From NCBI GenBank assembly GCA_964386385.1, contig CAYLRN010000008.1:62001-126000 (forward strand): a stretch of DNA of 64,000 nucleotides. Direction: 5' to 3'. Below, piece after piece: positions 1 through 8,032 of this stretch. A program made the translations under genes and the position numbers. The notes beneath the pieces were generated by a model. The model was not told where the DNA came from. It saw only the letters and a program-made list of their open reading frames with translations, and ran no database searches. How positions within the stretch are numbered: the first letter of the stretch is position 1; the number at the start of each line of letters is the position of its first letter. The stretch is from RUG572 sp964386385. GTDB lineage: Bacteria > Verrucomicrobiota > Kiritimatiellia > RFP12 > UBA1067.

Positions 1-477
1 GGCTTCGGCGGCTGCCTCAACTTCTTCGCAGGTCCCACCGACCAGCGTCTGATGGCCAGCTTCAACTTCTACAACGTCCACTACATGATGCACCACGTGG
101 TGGCGAACTCCGGCGGCGACGTGAAGGACATGGCCGATTCCGTGGACTGGATCGGAAAGGGCATACTCCACCCGGAGGTGATGATCACGCACGTGGGCGG
201 ACTCGACTCCGCGGCGCAGGCGACGCTCGACCTGCCGAAGGTCCCCGGCGGCAAGCGGCTCGTCTACACCCACCTCAAGCTGCCGATGGTCGCCATCTCC
301 GACTTCGCGGAGAAGGGGAAGGGCGATCCCCTCTACGCGGAGCTCGACCGCATCTGCTCGGCGAACAAGGGGCTGTGGTGCAAGGAGGCGGAGGACTATC
401 TCCTCGCCAACGCGCCGCGCATCGATATCGGCGAGCCGAAGGAGCTCGTCAGGGAGCGGGTCATCCGCATCAAGTGA
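1..477 (+). CDS. Zinc-type alcohol/sugar-phosphate dehydrogenase, 3' part
   Basis: Only the last 158 codons are present; the frame is open from base 1 and ends at TGA 475-477. The segment resembles the C-terminal part of medium-chain dehydrogenases of the L-sorbose-1-phosphate reductase/sorbitol dehydrogenase kind, with the stretch GCLNFFAGPTDQ followed by NFYNVHYMMHHVV and HVGGLDSAAQATLDLP. These enzymes oxidise or reduce a sugar alcohol or sugar phosphate with NAD(P). The N-terminal catalytic zinc residues lie outside the window, so the substrate cannot be judged. A sugar oxidoreductase starts 39 bases downstream on the same strand, so the two are probably one sugar-catabolic operon. Confidence 0.7.
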   Translation, partial: GFGGCLNFFAGPTDQRLMASFNFYNVHYMMHHVVANSGGDVKDMADSVDWIGKGILHPEVMITHVGGLDSAAQATLDLPKVPGGKRLVYTHLKLPMVAISDFAEKGKGDPLYAELDRICSANKGLWCKEAEDYLLANAPRIDIGEPKELVRERVIRIK

Positions 478-516
478 GGACGTGGGACGTCAAGGGAAAG
501 TTGAAGGGAGACGAAA

Positions 517-1674
517 ATGAAGCGTTTGAAAATGGGCATGGTCGGCGGCGGCATCGGCGCGTTCATCGGGAACGTGCACAGGATCGCGGCGCGGATCGAC
601 GGCGGAATCGACCTCGTGGCGGGCGCGTTCGATGCCGTTCCGGAGCGCGGGCGCGAACAGGGGCGGATGCTGGGGCTCGACCCGGCCCGCGTATACGACA
701 CGTACCTGGACATGGTCGCCGGCGAACTGGCGCGGCCGGCCGGCGACCGCATCGACTGCGTGGCCGTCTGCACGCCGAACTTCACGCACTTCCCGATCGC
801 GAAGGCCTGCCTTGAGGCGGGCTTCCACGTGATGTGCGAAAAGCCGATGACGATGACGTCCGCGGAGGCGGAGGAGCTGGCGGCGCTCGTCGAACGGACC
901 GGTCTGGCGTTCGGCGTGATGCACACGTACGTGGGCTATCCGATGGTCAAGCTGGCGCGCGACCTGGTGGCGCGGGGAGACCTAGGTGCGGTGTCGAAGG
1001 TCGTCGTGCAGTACCCGCAGGGATGGATGCGCCGCGTGGATCCGAAGAACACGTCGGTCGAACGGCTTGTCTGGCGCATGGACCCGAAGAAGAGCGGCAT
1101 TTCCGGCTGCATGGCGGACATAGGCACGCACGCGGCGAACCTGGCCGAGTACGTGACCGGACTGAAGATAGTGGAGGTCCTGAGCGACCTGTCCAGCTTT
1201 GTCGGCGGCCCGCTGGACGACGACGGCGACGTGCTGCTGCGCATGGAGAACGGCGTGAAGGGCGTGCTGATTGCCTCGCAGATCTCGACGGGCGAGGAGA
1301 ACGGGCTGCGCATCCGCGTCTACGGCGACAAAAAGGCGCTCGCCTGGCGGCAGGAGGATCCGCACTTCCTCACGGTCTGCAGCGCCGCCGCGCCGGAGGA
1401 GAAGTGGAAGCGCGGCAACCCCTATGTCGCGGAGGTCTCGCCGGCGGCGGCGCGGTGCACCCGGACGCCGGCCGGACACCCGGAGGCGTTCCTGGAGGCG
1501 TTCGCGAACAACTACCTCAACTTCGCCGACACGATCCGCGCGAAGATGGAGGGGCGCGCGCCGAGCGAACTCGAACTCGACTTCCCCGACGTCCGGGCGG
1601 GCGTTCGCGGCATGAAGTTCGTCGAGGCGGTCGTCGCCTCGTCCAAAAACGGAAACGTCTGGCAGGCGCTGTAG
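517..1674 (+). CDS. Gfo/Idh/MocA family oxidoreductase
   Basis: 385 residues, the usual size for this family of NAD(P)-dependent sugar dehydrogenases. The N-terminal Rossmann fold carries GGGIGAFIG at about residue 11, the catalytic lysine motif CEKP lies near residue 109, and a histidine sits in DIGTHAANL near residue 204, as in family members acting on inositol and hexoses. A strong ribosome site (GAAGGGAGACG) precedes the ATG. There is no signal peptide, so it is cytoplasmic. It follows a sugar dehydrogenase by 39 bases and faces a sugar isomerase-like gene, which suggests a role in sugar or polyol breakdown. The exact substrate cannot be read from the sequence. Confidence 0.85.
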   Translation: MKRLKMGMVGGGIGAFIGNVHRIAARIDGGIDLVAGAFDAVPERGREQGRMLGLDPARVYDTYLDMVAGELARPAGDRIDCVAVCTPNFTHFPIAKACLEAGFHVMCEKPMTMTSAEAEELAALVERTGLAFGVMHTYVGYPMVKLARDLVARGDLGAVSKVVVQYPQGWMRRVDPKNTSVERLVWRMDPKKSGISGCMADIGTHAANLAEYVTGLKIVEVLSDLSSFVGGPLDDDGDVLLRMENGVKGVLIASQISTGEENGLRIRVYGDKKALAWRQEDPHFLTVCSAAAPEEKWKRGNPYVAEVSPAAARCTRTPAGHPEAFLEAFANNYLNFADTIRAKMEGRAPSELELDFPDVRAGVRGMKFVEAVVASSKNGNVWQAL

Positions 1675-1692
1675 CGGCGCCGTGCCAGACGT

Positions 1693-1717
1693 CGTAGGGC
1701 GGGCGTCCCCGCGTCCG
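1693..1717. repeat. Degenerate copy of the GTAGGGC palindromic element
   Basis: GTAGGGCGGGCGTCCCCGCG lies between the convergent ends of the oxidoreductase and isomerase genes. It matches the left half and loop of the palindromic element seen at 7805-7990, 38180, 38420, 46971 and 51600, but its right arm no longer pairs well, so it looks decayed. Confidence 0.5.
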
Positions 1718-1718
1718 G

Positions 1719-2651
1719 TCAGCCGTTGAGGGCGTCCGCTATTCCGCGCCAGTAGCCGACGCACTCGGCGATCTGCGTGACGTTGTCCTCGAAGTCGCGT
1801 TCGTATTCGAGGGCGCAGACGCCGCGGTAGTCTATCTCCACGAGCGCCTTCATCACGCGCACGAGGTCGATCTTGCCGCGCGGAAGCGGGACGGAGCGTC
1901 CGTTCGGCTTGCCGATCTCGAAGTTCTTGAAGTGCAGGTCGAAGATCCTGTCGGCGTGCTTGTGGATGGAGGCGATGAGGGCCTGCATGGGCTCGCATCC
2001 GGCGGCGTCGTGCGTGCCGTATTCCCAGCCGACGTCCATGCAGAATCCGATGCGCCTGTCGAGGTCCTTCACGAGATTCCATCCGTAGGCGACGTCGGGA
2101 TACATTTCGGGCGAGGCCGGACCGTGGTTGTGGATGGCGTAGCGGATGTCGAACTCCTTGACGAGCGAGTCGATGTACTCAAGCTGCCTGCGCGATCCCC
2201 TGCGCTTGTTCCAGGAGTCCTTGGCGTCGGCCGCGTCGTAGGGGACGCCGACCACGGTCTTGACGCCGAGGCGCCTGGCGTATTCGAAGAATGCGCGGAC
2301 GTCGGCGTTCGTCTTCGTGTAGAGCGGGCCTGCGGCGTACGGCACGACGCCGGCCGCGGCGCACTTGTCCTTGAACGCCTTTACGTCGGCGTCCGTCGCC
2401 CTGATCGGCAGATGGAAGTCCTTGACGCAGAGGTTGTGGATGTCCGTCCTCTTCATGACGGCCAGCGTCTTGTCGACGTTCGCCTTGTGCATGGTGTATC
2501 CGGCGAGGCCGAACTGGAAGTTGACCTTGCGCTTCGGCGGCGCCTTTTCGCTGCACAGCCCTGCCTTGGCGGACGTGCACCCGGCGGCGGATGCGAGAAG
2601 CGGCGCTGCGCCCAGCGCTGCGAACTGTATGAAGGATCGGCGTGATTGCAT
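1719..2651 (-). CDS. Tat-exported sugar phosphate isomerase/epimerase-like protein
   Basis: 310 residues beginning at ATG 2651, preceded by AAGGAACG. The frame stays open further upstream, but this start is the only one with a ribosome site and an export signal. The N-terminus has a twin-arginine motif (SRRSFIQ), a hydrophobic core and a possible lipobox ending in AAGC, so the product is probably exported folded and perhaps lipidated. The remainder is an AP endonuclease 2/xylose isomerase-type TIM barrel (AIHNHGP, FCMDVGW, DLHFKN, ALEYERDF), whose His/Glu/Asp residues normally bind a divalent metal. It probably epimerises or isomerises a sugar or keto-sugar outside the cytoplasm. Confidence 0.8.
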   Translation of the reverse strand: MQSRRSFIQFAALGAAPLLASAAGCTSAKAGLCSEKAPPKRKVNFQFGLAGYTMHKANVDKTLAVMKRTDIHNLCVKDFHLPIRATDADVKAFKDKCAAAGVVPYAAGPLYTKTNADVRAFFEYARRLGVKTVVGVPYDAADAKDSWNKRRGSRRQLEYIDSLVKEFDIRYAIHNHGPASPEMYPDVAYGWNLVKDLDRRIGFCMDVGWEYGTHDAAGCEPMQALIASIHKHADRIFDLHFKNFEIGKPNGRSVPLPRGKIDLVRVMKALVEIDYRGVCALEYERDFEDNVTQIAECVGYWRGIADALNG

Positions 2652-2692
2652 GGTTTGCGTTCCTTGTTCTGTGGTGTTTTCCGACGGACGTG

Positions 2693-2722
2693 ATTCTAGC
2701 AAATTTTCCGCCATGCGGGCAA
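2693..2722 (-). promoter_or_regulatory. Promoter of the Tat isomerase gene
   Basis: On the minus strand TTGCCC (2717-2722), an 18-base spacer, then TAGAAT (2693-2698) with TGC just before it (extended -10). It lies 41 bases before the start codon and back to back with the rplU promoter. Confidence 0.5.
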
Positions 2723-2736
2723 CTCGCAAAAGGGCA

Positions 2737-2765
2737 TTGCAAACCGGCCGCGTTTTCGGTACAAT
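2737..2765 (+). promoter_or_regulatory. Promoter of rplU-rpmA
   Basis: TTGCAA (2737-2742), exactly 17 bases, TACAAT (2760-2765). It sits about 70 bases before rplU and overlaps the divergent promoter region. Confidence 0.6.
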
Positions 2766-2834
2766 ATGCGCCGCTTTTTTCGAGGCGGGGTTCTGCCTCA
2801 TGGAAAAGGCGGTACTACAAGGAAAGAAAGAACA

Positions 2835-3152
2835 ATGGAAGCATACGCAGTACTCGAAACCGGCGGCAAGCAGGTGCTTGTCCATGCCGGGGACAAGATC
2901 GAGATTGAAAAGCTCTCGGTCGCCGAAGGTGAAGAAGTGACGCTTGAGACCGTCTGCGCCGTCTCCGACGGCACGACGCTCAAGGTTGGCGCTCCCTACG
3001 TGGAAGGCGCGAAGGTCGTCCTTTCGATCATCGCCCCGAACAAGAAGGGCGTCAAGACGATCAACTTCAAGATGAAGCGCCGGAAAGGCTATCGCCGCAC
3101 GGTTGGCCATCGCCAGCAGTACACGGTCGCCACCGTCAAGTCCATCGCCTAA
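2835..3152 (+). CDS. rplU: 50S ribosomal protein L21
   Basis: 105 residues, normal length for bL21, a 23S rRNA-binding protein of the large subunit. The family pattern is clear: YAVLETGGKQ at the start, a central GAPYVEGAKV segment and the basic C-terminal region MKRRKGYRRTVGHRQQYT. The start ATG 2835 is preceded by AAGGAAAGAAAG; the reading frame extends further upstream but without a better signal. It is followed 22 bases later by rpmA, the standard bacterial pair. Confidence 0.96.
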   Translation: MEAYAVLETGGKQVLVHAGDKIEIEKLSVAEGEEVTLETVCAVSDGTTLKVGAPYVEGAKVVLSIIAPNKKGVKTINFKMKRRKGYRRTVGHRQQYTVATVKSIA

Positions 3153-3174
3153 AGAACGGAAAGGATAGAAGAAA

Positions 3175-3420
3175 ATGGCAACTTCCGCTTCTGCTCGCAA
3201 TGGACGCGACTCCAACCCGAAGTATCTTGGCGTCAAGGCCTACGATGGCCAGCTGGTCAAGGCCGGCTCGATCATCGTCCGCCAGCGCGGCACCAAGATC
3301 CATCCCGGCGCGAACGTCGGCTGCGGCCGCGACTTCACGCTCTTCGCCCTCAAGGAGGGCAAGGTGAAGTTCATCAAGGACGGCCGGTTCGCCACCATCG
3401 TCCCGGTCGAGGCCAAGTAG
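3175..3420 (+). CDS. rpmA: 50S ribosomal protein L27
   Basis: 81 residues, matching bL27, which reaches the peptidyl transferase centre. The signature NGRDSNPKYLGVK and GSIIVRQRGTKIHPG are present. The N-terminus is unusual: instead of the common MAHKK-GGS start it reads MATSASARNG, so the basic tip is reduced. The gene follows rplU with its own site (AAGGATAGAAGAAA) and ends before an intrinsic terminator. Confidence 0.95.
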   Translation: MATSASARNGRDSNPKYLGVKAYDGQLVKAGSIIVRQRGTKIHPGANVGCGRDFTLFALKEGKVKFIKDGRFATIVPVEAK

Positions 3421-3464
3421 GTCTCATGCCGTAGTTCTGGACGGGGAAATCCTGCCGGACGAAG

Positions 3465-3491
3465 GGGCGCGGTTCATGCCGCGCCCTTTTT
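3465..3491 (+). terminator. Rho-independent terminator of rplU-rpmA
   Basis: An 8-bp GC-rich stem GGGCGCGG/CCGCGCCC with a 6-base loop (TTCATG), followed directly by TTTTT. It lies 45 bases after the rpmA stop. Confidence 0.85.
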
Positions 3492-3516
3492 GGCGGAAAG
3501 ACGACAATATTTGTAG

Positions 3517-4008
3517 ATGACGATACTGGGGATAGACACTTCGCTGCGCTCCAGCGGCTACGGAGCGCTCTCAGTGGAGGGTTCGTGCTTTCGGGCGCTC
3601 GAGTTCGGGCGCATAGGAAACGCGCCGAAGCTCCCCCTTTCGGAATGCCTTCGCGCGATACACGCCAGGGTGTCCGACCTGATCGCGCTGCACGGTCCGG
3701 ACGTGCTTGCCATAGAGTCCGTCATCTACGCGAAGAACGCCTCTACGATGCTCGTCCTCGGCGAAGCCCGCGGGGCGGTGATAACGGCCGCCGCCGCCGC
3801 CGGCGTCCCGGTCTACGAATACGAGCCGCGGCGCGTGAAGATGGCGGTCTGCGGGAACGGCCTCGCCGAGAAGGCGCAGGTCCAGCGCATGGTGAAGGCG
3901 CTGCTCAATCTGCGGGAGCTTCCGCAGAACGACGCGGCGGACGCCCTTGCGATTGCCATCGCGCACGCGCATTCCAATTCCATGCTTCGGCGGTCGACGC
4001 CGATCTGA
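3517..4008 (+). CDS. ruvC: Crossover junction endodeoxyribonuclease RuvC
   Basis: 163 residues, typical RuvC length. RuvC is the Holliday-junction resolvase that cuts symmetrically within the RuvAB complex. The four acidic catalytic residues are recognisable: D7 in GIDTSLRSSGYG, E67 in LAIESV, and D139/D142 in NDAADALAIA. The GEARGAVI segment is also typical. The ribosome site is weak. No ruvA or ruvB follows here; the next gene starts about 250 bases later with its own promoter. Confidence 0.93.
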   Translation: MTILGIDTSLRSSGYGALSVEGSCFRALEFGRIGNAPKLPLSECLRAIHARVSDLIALHGPDVLAIESVIYAKNASTMLVLGEARGAVITAAAAAGVPVYEYEPRRVKMAVCGNGLAEKAQVQRMVKALLNLRELPQNDAADALAIAIAHAHSNSMLRRSTPI

Positions 4009-4114
4009 AGACGCAGCACAAGGCAGGGAATCGGCGTGAAGCCGTTCAAGCCGTTTCCCGCCCGTTCTTTGTGATTGAACCCGGCAAAAAACTTCGGCGA
4101 CTTGCAGTCGGCGA

Positions 4115-4142
4115 TTGACTGGAAAAAAAAAACGAATATAAT
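4115..4142 (+). promoter_or_regulatory. Promoter of the secreted GDPD gene
   Basis: TTGACT (4115-4120), 16 bases containing an A-tract, then TATAAT (4137-4142). It is about 120 bases before the chosen start. Long T and A runs in the leader (around 4122-4196) stand out against the high-GC background. Confidence 0.6.
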
Positions 4143-4261
4143 TGTTCCCGTGGCGTGCGAAATGCCGTTTCCGCGCCACGCGGTCGTTTTTTTTTTACGC
4201 AGACATTGTCCGCGCGCCGTTCTGCGGGGCGGAGGCGGACGCAAGGAAGCGAGGTTCGGGC

Positions 4262-7200
4262 ATGGACGATGGAATGAAGGTCGGTGTTGGCAGATGCGCC
4301 GTCGGCGCACTTGCCGTCGCGCTCTGCACGGCCCTGACGGGGGCGGAAGTCCCGCGGGTCGTGGCGCATCGCGGGAACTACCAGTACGACGACAACGCGC
4401 TCGGCGGGTTCGAGCAGTCGCTCGCCGCTGGCGTCACGGGCTTCGAGACGGACGTGCAGATGACGTCCGACGGCGGATTCGTGATCATGCACGACGCGAC
4501 TGTCGCCACCACGACGACGGGCTCGGGCGACGTCGCCGACCTGGCGTTCGCCGCCGTCACGAACCTCACGCTGAAGAAGAGCGGCGAAAACGTCCCCTCC
4601 CTCCAGCAGATAGCCGACCTCTTCAAGGACCGCGACGACGTCTTCGTCGAGTTCGAGATGAAGAGCCAGGGCTTTTCCGGCGACAGGCTGAACCAGTACG
4701 TGGACGGCGTGTACGAAATCGTCTCCTCTACGATGCCCGCCGGCACGTATGTCTTCACGTCCTTTGCCACCTCCTACGTTCAGGCGATGAAGACGCGCCA
4801 TGCGGACGCGAAGACCGCCCTGATCCTCGGCACGGCGTACACTGACGTCTCGGACACTTCCCTCGCGCCGATCGCGACGGCCGTCGACCTCGGCTGCTCG
4901 CAGATCTCCCCGCTCGTCGGCACGTGCGCCGAATGGGTCGCCGCCGCGAAGGGGAAGGGGCTGGACGTCGCGCTCTGGATGGTCGAGGACGTCTCCACGT
5001 GGGCGGCGTGCCGGGCGAAGGGCGCGACGTCCACGACGTCCAACCATCCGCTCGAGCTCTATCCCGCCGCCACGAACTATCTGCGGGCGCTGGAAGTGCA
5101 GGGCGTCGGCTGGCAGGGGCAGCGCTATTTCACGAACGACATACCCTGGCGCATCGATTCAGTCCTTGAGGGGACGGAGGGCCTTGGCAAGTGGGGCGAG
5201 GGCGAAGTCGTCTACTCCGGCAAGAGCTCGTTCACGGGCGACGTCCTCCTGATGGGCGGCGTGAACGCCCTTACGACGCCGGACAACGACGTCGTCGACA
5301 CGCAGGTGGGCGCGCTCGGCAATCCGCGCGCAGAGCGCACGGTAGTCGTCTCCAACGCCACCCTCCGCATGGTGGGGCAGAACTCGTTCGGCGGCAGCGG
5401 CCGCTCCACCACGCCCATCAAGACGGTTCTCAAGTTCTACAACTCCACGCTCGACCTCACGACCAACTTCACGGTCAACACGGGCGACGTCTACCTCCAT
5501 GATTCGCAGGTGAAGTTCCACGGCGGCTTAAGCCACTACGGCACGGCATTCAGCGTCGTGCCGAAGTATGGCGACAGCACGATCTGGGGATCCTTCTTCG
5601 CGAACAACCTCTACTTCAGCGGAACGAAGGCCGTGACCTTCAGCAACGAGACGACGAACCTCAGCAACGCCCAGTACCGCAAGGCCGGCGTCTCGATCGG
5701 CAAGTTCAACGAGGCGGGGAAGGTGGACTACTCGCACCAGGGCGAGATCCGCGTGCCGGACATGACCGGGTCGTCCGCCTCCGACGTCATATTCCGGGTG
5801 CCGCTCGTCTGGTCGTCAGGCGCCAACGGCATCCCCTCCGGCTTCCGCAAGACGGGCGCCGGCACGCTTGAGTTCGGGGAGGCGAACGACAACAACACTT
5901 CGCGCTACTCCTCCTACACGGGCGACGTGGACGTCGTCGAAGGCACTTGGAGGGTTTCCGCACGTCATGTGTCGACCAACATCCGGCGCACCAGTCCGTT
6001 CGGGGCCGCGTGCTATCCGCATACGTTCACCATCCACCCCGGAGCCACCCTGAACGTCACGGCAAGCGACGTGATGGGCCAGTTCTACGCGCAGAGCTCC
6101 AACACGCTCCACGTGAAGGGGGGATCGTACGTGCAGAACGCCTCCACGGTGAATGGCCTCTGCAGGACAATCTTCGAGAACGCCACCGTCAGCTTCGCCA
6201 ATCAGCCGGGGCAGGGCTACTACCTGGACGTGGTCTCGCCCGCGCAGACGAACAGGGTCTACTACCGCTGGCCGACCGTGGGCTTCAACGGCGGCGTGAC
6301 GTTCAAGGGCACGAACGTCTACGCGCTGTCCCACTCGGACGCCGCCTACTACTTCGGCCGCGAACTGGGCGCGGAGCCGACCGACATCGAGATCGAGGAC
6401 ATCTCCGGCGACGACAAGGAGGACTTGACGATCAACGGCCGGCTGGTGGACGCGCCGCCGTGGTATGCCTATGCGTGGGTCGATGAGAAGACGCAGATCA
6501 TCACCGGCGTGAACCACATCGGCCAGCCGCTCAACATGCGCAAGACGGGGAAGGGGACGCTGAAGCTGAACAACGTCGGCAGCGCCACGACAGGCCGAAT
6601 CGAAGTCGCCGAAGGCGTCCTGAAGGTCGGAATACGCGGCAACAACGACCGCACGGCCACGACGTCGGCCCTCGGCGACCTGTCCGACTCCAACCGCGTC
6701 GCGCTCGTCCTGAGCGGCGGGACTCTGCACCTGACCGGAAGCGACACGCTCGGCCAGGCGGCCTGCGTGAACGAGGCGAGGTTCGTCGTCTCCAACGGCA
6801 CGATACGCTCTCTCCGGCGCGACGCCAACACTACTGCCGGCTGGGCGAACTCGCTGCCGTACCTCGACCTCTACGACGCGGACTTCGACGTCTGCGGCGG
6901 ACTTGACACGGGCAACGCGAACAGGCCCTACGGAACGTTCATCTTCGCGCATCGCGTCCGCTGGGACGGCACCCGCCCCTACGACCTCCAGCCGAAAGGC
7001 CGCGCCAACTTCTTCTGCCTCGGACACGAGCAGGACGAGTACGCGGTCGTAGACGGCGCGACGACGAACCTCCACGGAAAGGTCGAGTTCCACGTCGCGG
7101 ACATCACGAAGAGCGCGGACGTGGACGTCACGCTTGGCGTCACGCTCAAGACGCAGGCCACGTGGGGCGGCGCTCCCAGATACGGACAGACGGTCTTCAA

Positions 7201-7711
7201 CAACGGCCTTCTCAAGACCGGTCCCGGCGCCCTTCGCCTGAACGGCGACGGCCATGCGGAGGGATTCACGGACAAGTCGTACTACTACACGGAGGCGACG
7301 CGCGTGAACGGCGGCGCGCTGCTCGTCGACACGACGGCGTTCAACTCCACCAACGTCTTCGTCCAGGCTGGCGCGTACGTCGGCGGCACGGGCGCGGTGC
7401 GGCGCGTGACAATCGAGGCGGACGGCGGCTTCACCGCCGCGCCCGGCCAGACGCGGCCGCTGACGGTGGCGGAGGTCGAGCTGCCGGCGGACGGCGCGGT
7501 GCGCCTGGACATCCCGTACGTGGGCGACGTCGCGGAGCTCCGCCACCTCCGCGTGCCGGTCGTCTCGGCGGCCGGGCTTGAGGACGCGAAGTGGACGGCT
7601 ACGATCAACGGCGCAGCGGCGCCGGCCGGCTATCGGGCGAGCGCCGTCGTCTCGAACGGAATCGTCTACGGCGTCTACGCCAAGTCCGGCATGATGGTGG
7701 TCATAAGGTGA
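4262..7711 (+). CDS. Secreted glycerophosphodiester phosphodiesterase with PATR beta-helix
   Basis: 1149 residues from ATG 4262 (GAGG seven bases upstream; 4274 is an alternative). A signal peptide ends near ALTGA. Residues about 30-275 form a GDPD TIM barrel with AHRGNY (His 36), GFETDVQ and MHDATV, the usual Glu/Asp metal ligands and second His, and a final TSNHPLEL strand; the family hydrolyses glycerophosphodiesters to glycerol-3-phosphate and an alcohol. The rest is a long beta-helix rich in Thr/Asn/Gly with passenger-associated repeats KTGAGTLEF, KTGKGTLKL and KTGPGALRL (near residues 530, 760 and 984). No C-terminal beta-barrel is visible, so secretion and anchoring are unexplained. 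It probably acts at the cell surface on phospholipid or teichoic-acid-like substrates. Confidence 0.85.
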   Translation: MDDGMKVGVGRCAVGALAVALCTALTGAEVPRVVAHRGNYQYDDNALGGFEQSLAAGVTGFETDVQMTSDGGFVIMHDATVATTTTGSGDVADLAFAAVTNLTLKKSGENVPSLQQIADLFKDRDDVFVEFEMKSQGFSGDRLNQYVDGVYEIVSSTMPAGTYVFTSFATSYVQAMKTRHADAKTALILGTAYTDVSDTSLAPIATAVDLGCSQISPLVGTCAEWVAAAKGKGLDVALWMVEDVSTWAACRAKGATSTTSNHPLELYPAATNYLRALEVQGVGWQGQRYFTNDIPWRIDSVLEGTEGLGKWGEGEVVYSGKSSFTGDVLLMGGVNALTTPDNDVVDTQVGALGNPRAERTVVVSNATLRMVGQNSFGGSGRSTTPIKTVLKFYNSTLDLTTNFTVNTGDVYLHDSQVKFHGGLSHYGTAFSVVPKYGDSTIWGSFFANNLYFSGTKAVTFSNETTNLSNAQYRKAGVSIGKFNEAGKVDYSHQGEIRVPDMTGSSASDVIFRVPLVWSSGANGIPSGFRKTGAGTLEFGEANDNNTSRYSSYTGDVDVVEGTWRVSARHVSTNIRRTSPFGAACYPHTFTIHPGATLNVTASDVMGQFYAQSSNTLHVKGGSYVQNASTVNGLCRTIFENATVSFANQPGQGYYLDVVSPAQTNRVYYRWPTVGFNGGVTFKGTNVYALSHSDAAYYFGRELGAEPTDIEIEDISGDDKEDLTINGRLVDAPPWYAYAWVDEKTQIITGVNHIGQPLNMRKTGKGTLKLNNVGSATTGRIEVAEGVLKVGIRGNNDRTATTSALGDLSDSNRVALVLSGGTLHLTGSDTLGQAACVNEARFVVSNGTIRSLRRDANTTAGWANSLPYLDLYDADFDVCGGLDTGNANRPYGTFIFAHRVRWDGTRPYDLQPKGRANFFCLGHEQDEYAVVDGATTNLHGKVEFHVADITKSADVDVTLGVTLKTQATWGGAPRYGQTVFNNGLLKTGPGALRLNGDGHAEGFTDKSYYYTEATRVNGGALLVDTTAFNSTNVFVQAGAYVGGTGAVRRVTIEADGGFTAAPGQTRPLTVAEVELPADGAVRLDIPYVGDVAELRHLRVPVVSAAGLEDAKWTATINGAAAPAGYRASAVVSNGIVYGVYAKSGMMVVIR

Positions 7712-7726
7712 TTAAGTGGTTAAGTG

Positions 7727-7794
7727 ATCAAGTGGTTAAGTTTTTTCCTGCGCTCCATCGTGAGACAGGACATTCGCAGACTTGACCACTTGAT
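7727..7794. repeat. Inverted repeat after the GDPD gene
   Basis: ATCAAGTGGTTAAG (7727-7740) and CTTGACCACTTGAT (7781-7794) pair over 14 bases with one mismatch. AAGTGGTTAAG is itself directly repeated just upstream (7714 onward). It could form a long hairpin at the end of the GDPD transcript, but the T-run lies inside the loop, so it is not a standard terminator. Confidence 0.5.
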
Positions 7795-7804
7795 TTCCAT
7801 GGGT

Positions 7805-7990
7805 GGGCGGACGTCCTCGTCCGCCTTTGCTGGGGAGGGTCGCGCTCCTGCGCGACCGCCGTCTGCGGACGGTCGCGGACGCGCAGGAGCGCGTCCCTCC
7901 CGAAAGGGCGTGGCGCGACGGACGTCGCGCCCTGCCGGATTTACCGCTCGTTCGCCTTTTCAGCCACGGCGGCGGACGGGGACGTCCGCC
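7805..7990. repeat. Cluster of five palindromic elements
   Basis: Five perfect hairpins, each an 8-bp stem with a 4-base loop, fill this intergenic gap: GGCGGACG/TCCT/CGTCCGCC (7806-7825), GGTCGCGC/TCCT/GCGCGACC (7838-7857), and three in reverse orientation at 7877-7896 (loop AGGA), 7912-7931 (loop GGAC) and 7971-7990 (loop GGGA). Each is flanked by an AGGG-type tail. Stem sequences differ between copies yet always pair, while loop and flank stay similar. The 320-base gap holds no credible gene. Confidence 0.85.
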
Positions 7991-8032
7991 CTCCCAAGCC
8001 AGCCCCAACCGCTGACCTATGGCAATTGTCCG

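Noticed and set aside
4142..4261. Upstream extension of the GDPD gene start
   Set aside because: It overlaps the -10 element and would bury the signal peptide; ATG 4262 has a ribosome site.
5816..7546. 576-codon frame antisense to the GDPD gene
   Set aside because: Valine/arginine/alanine-rich translation without domains, opposite a gene with clear motifs.
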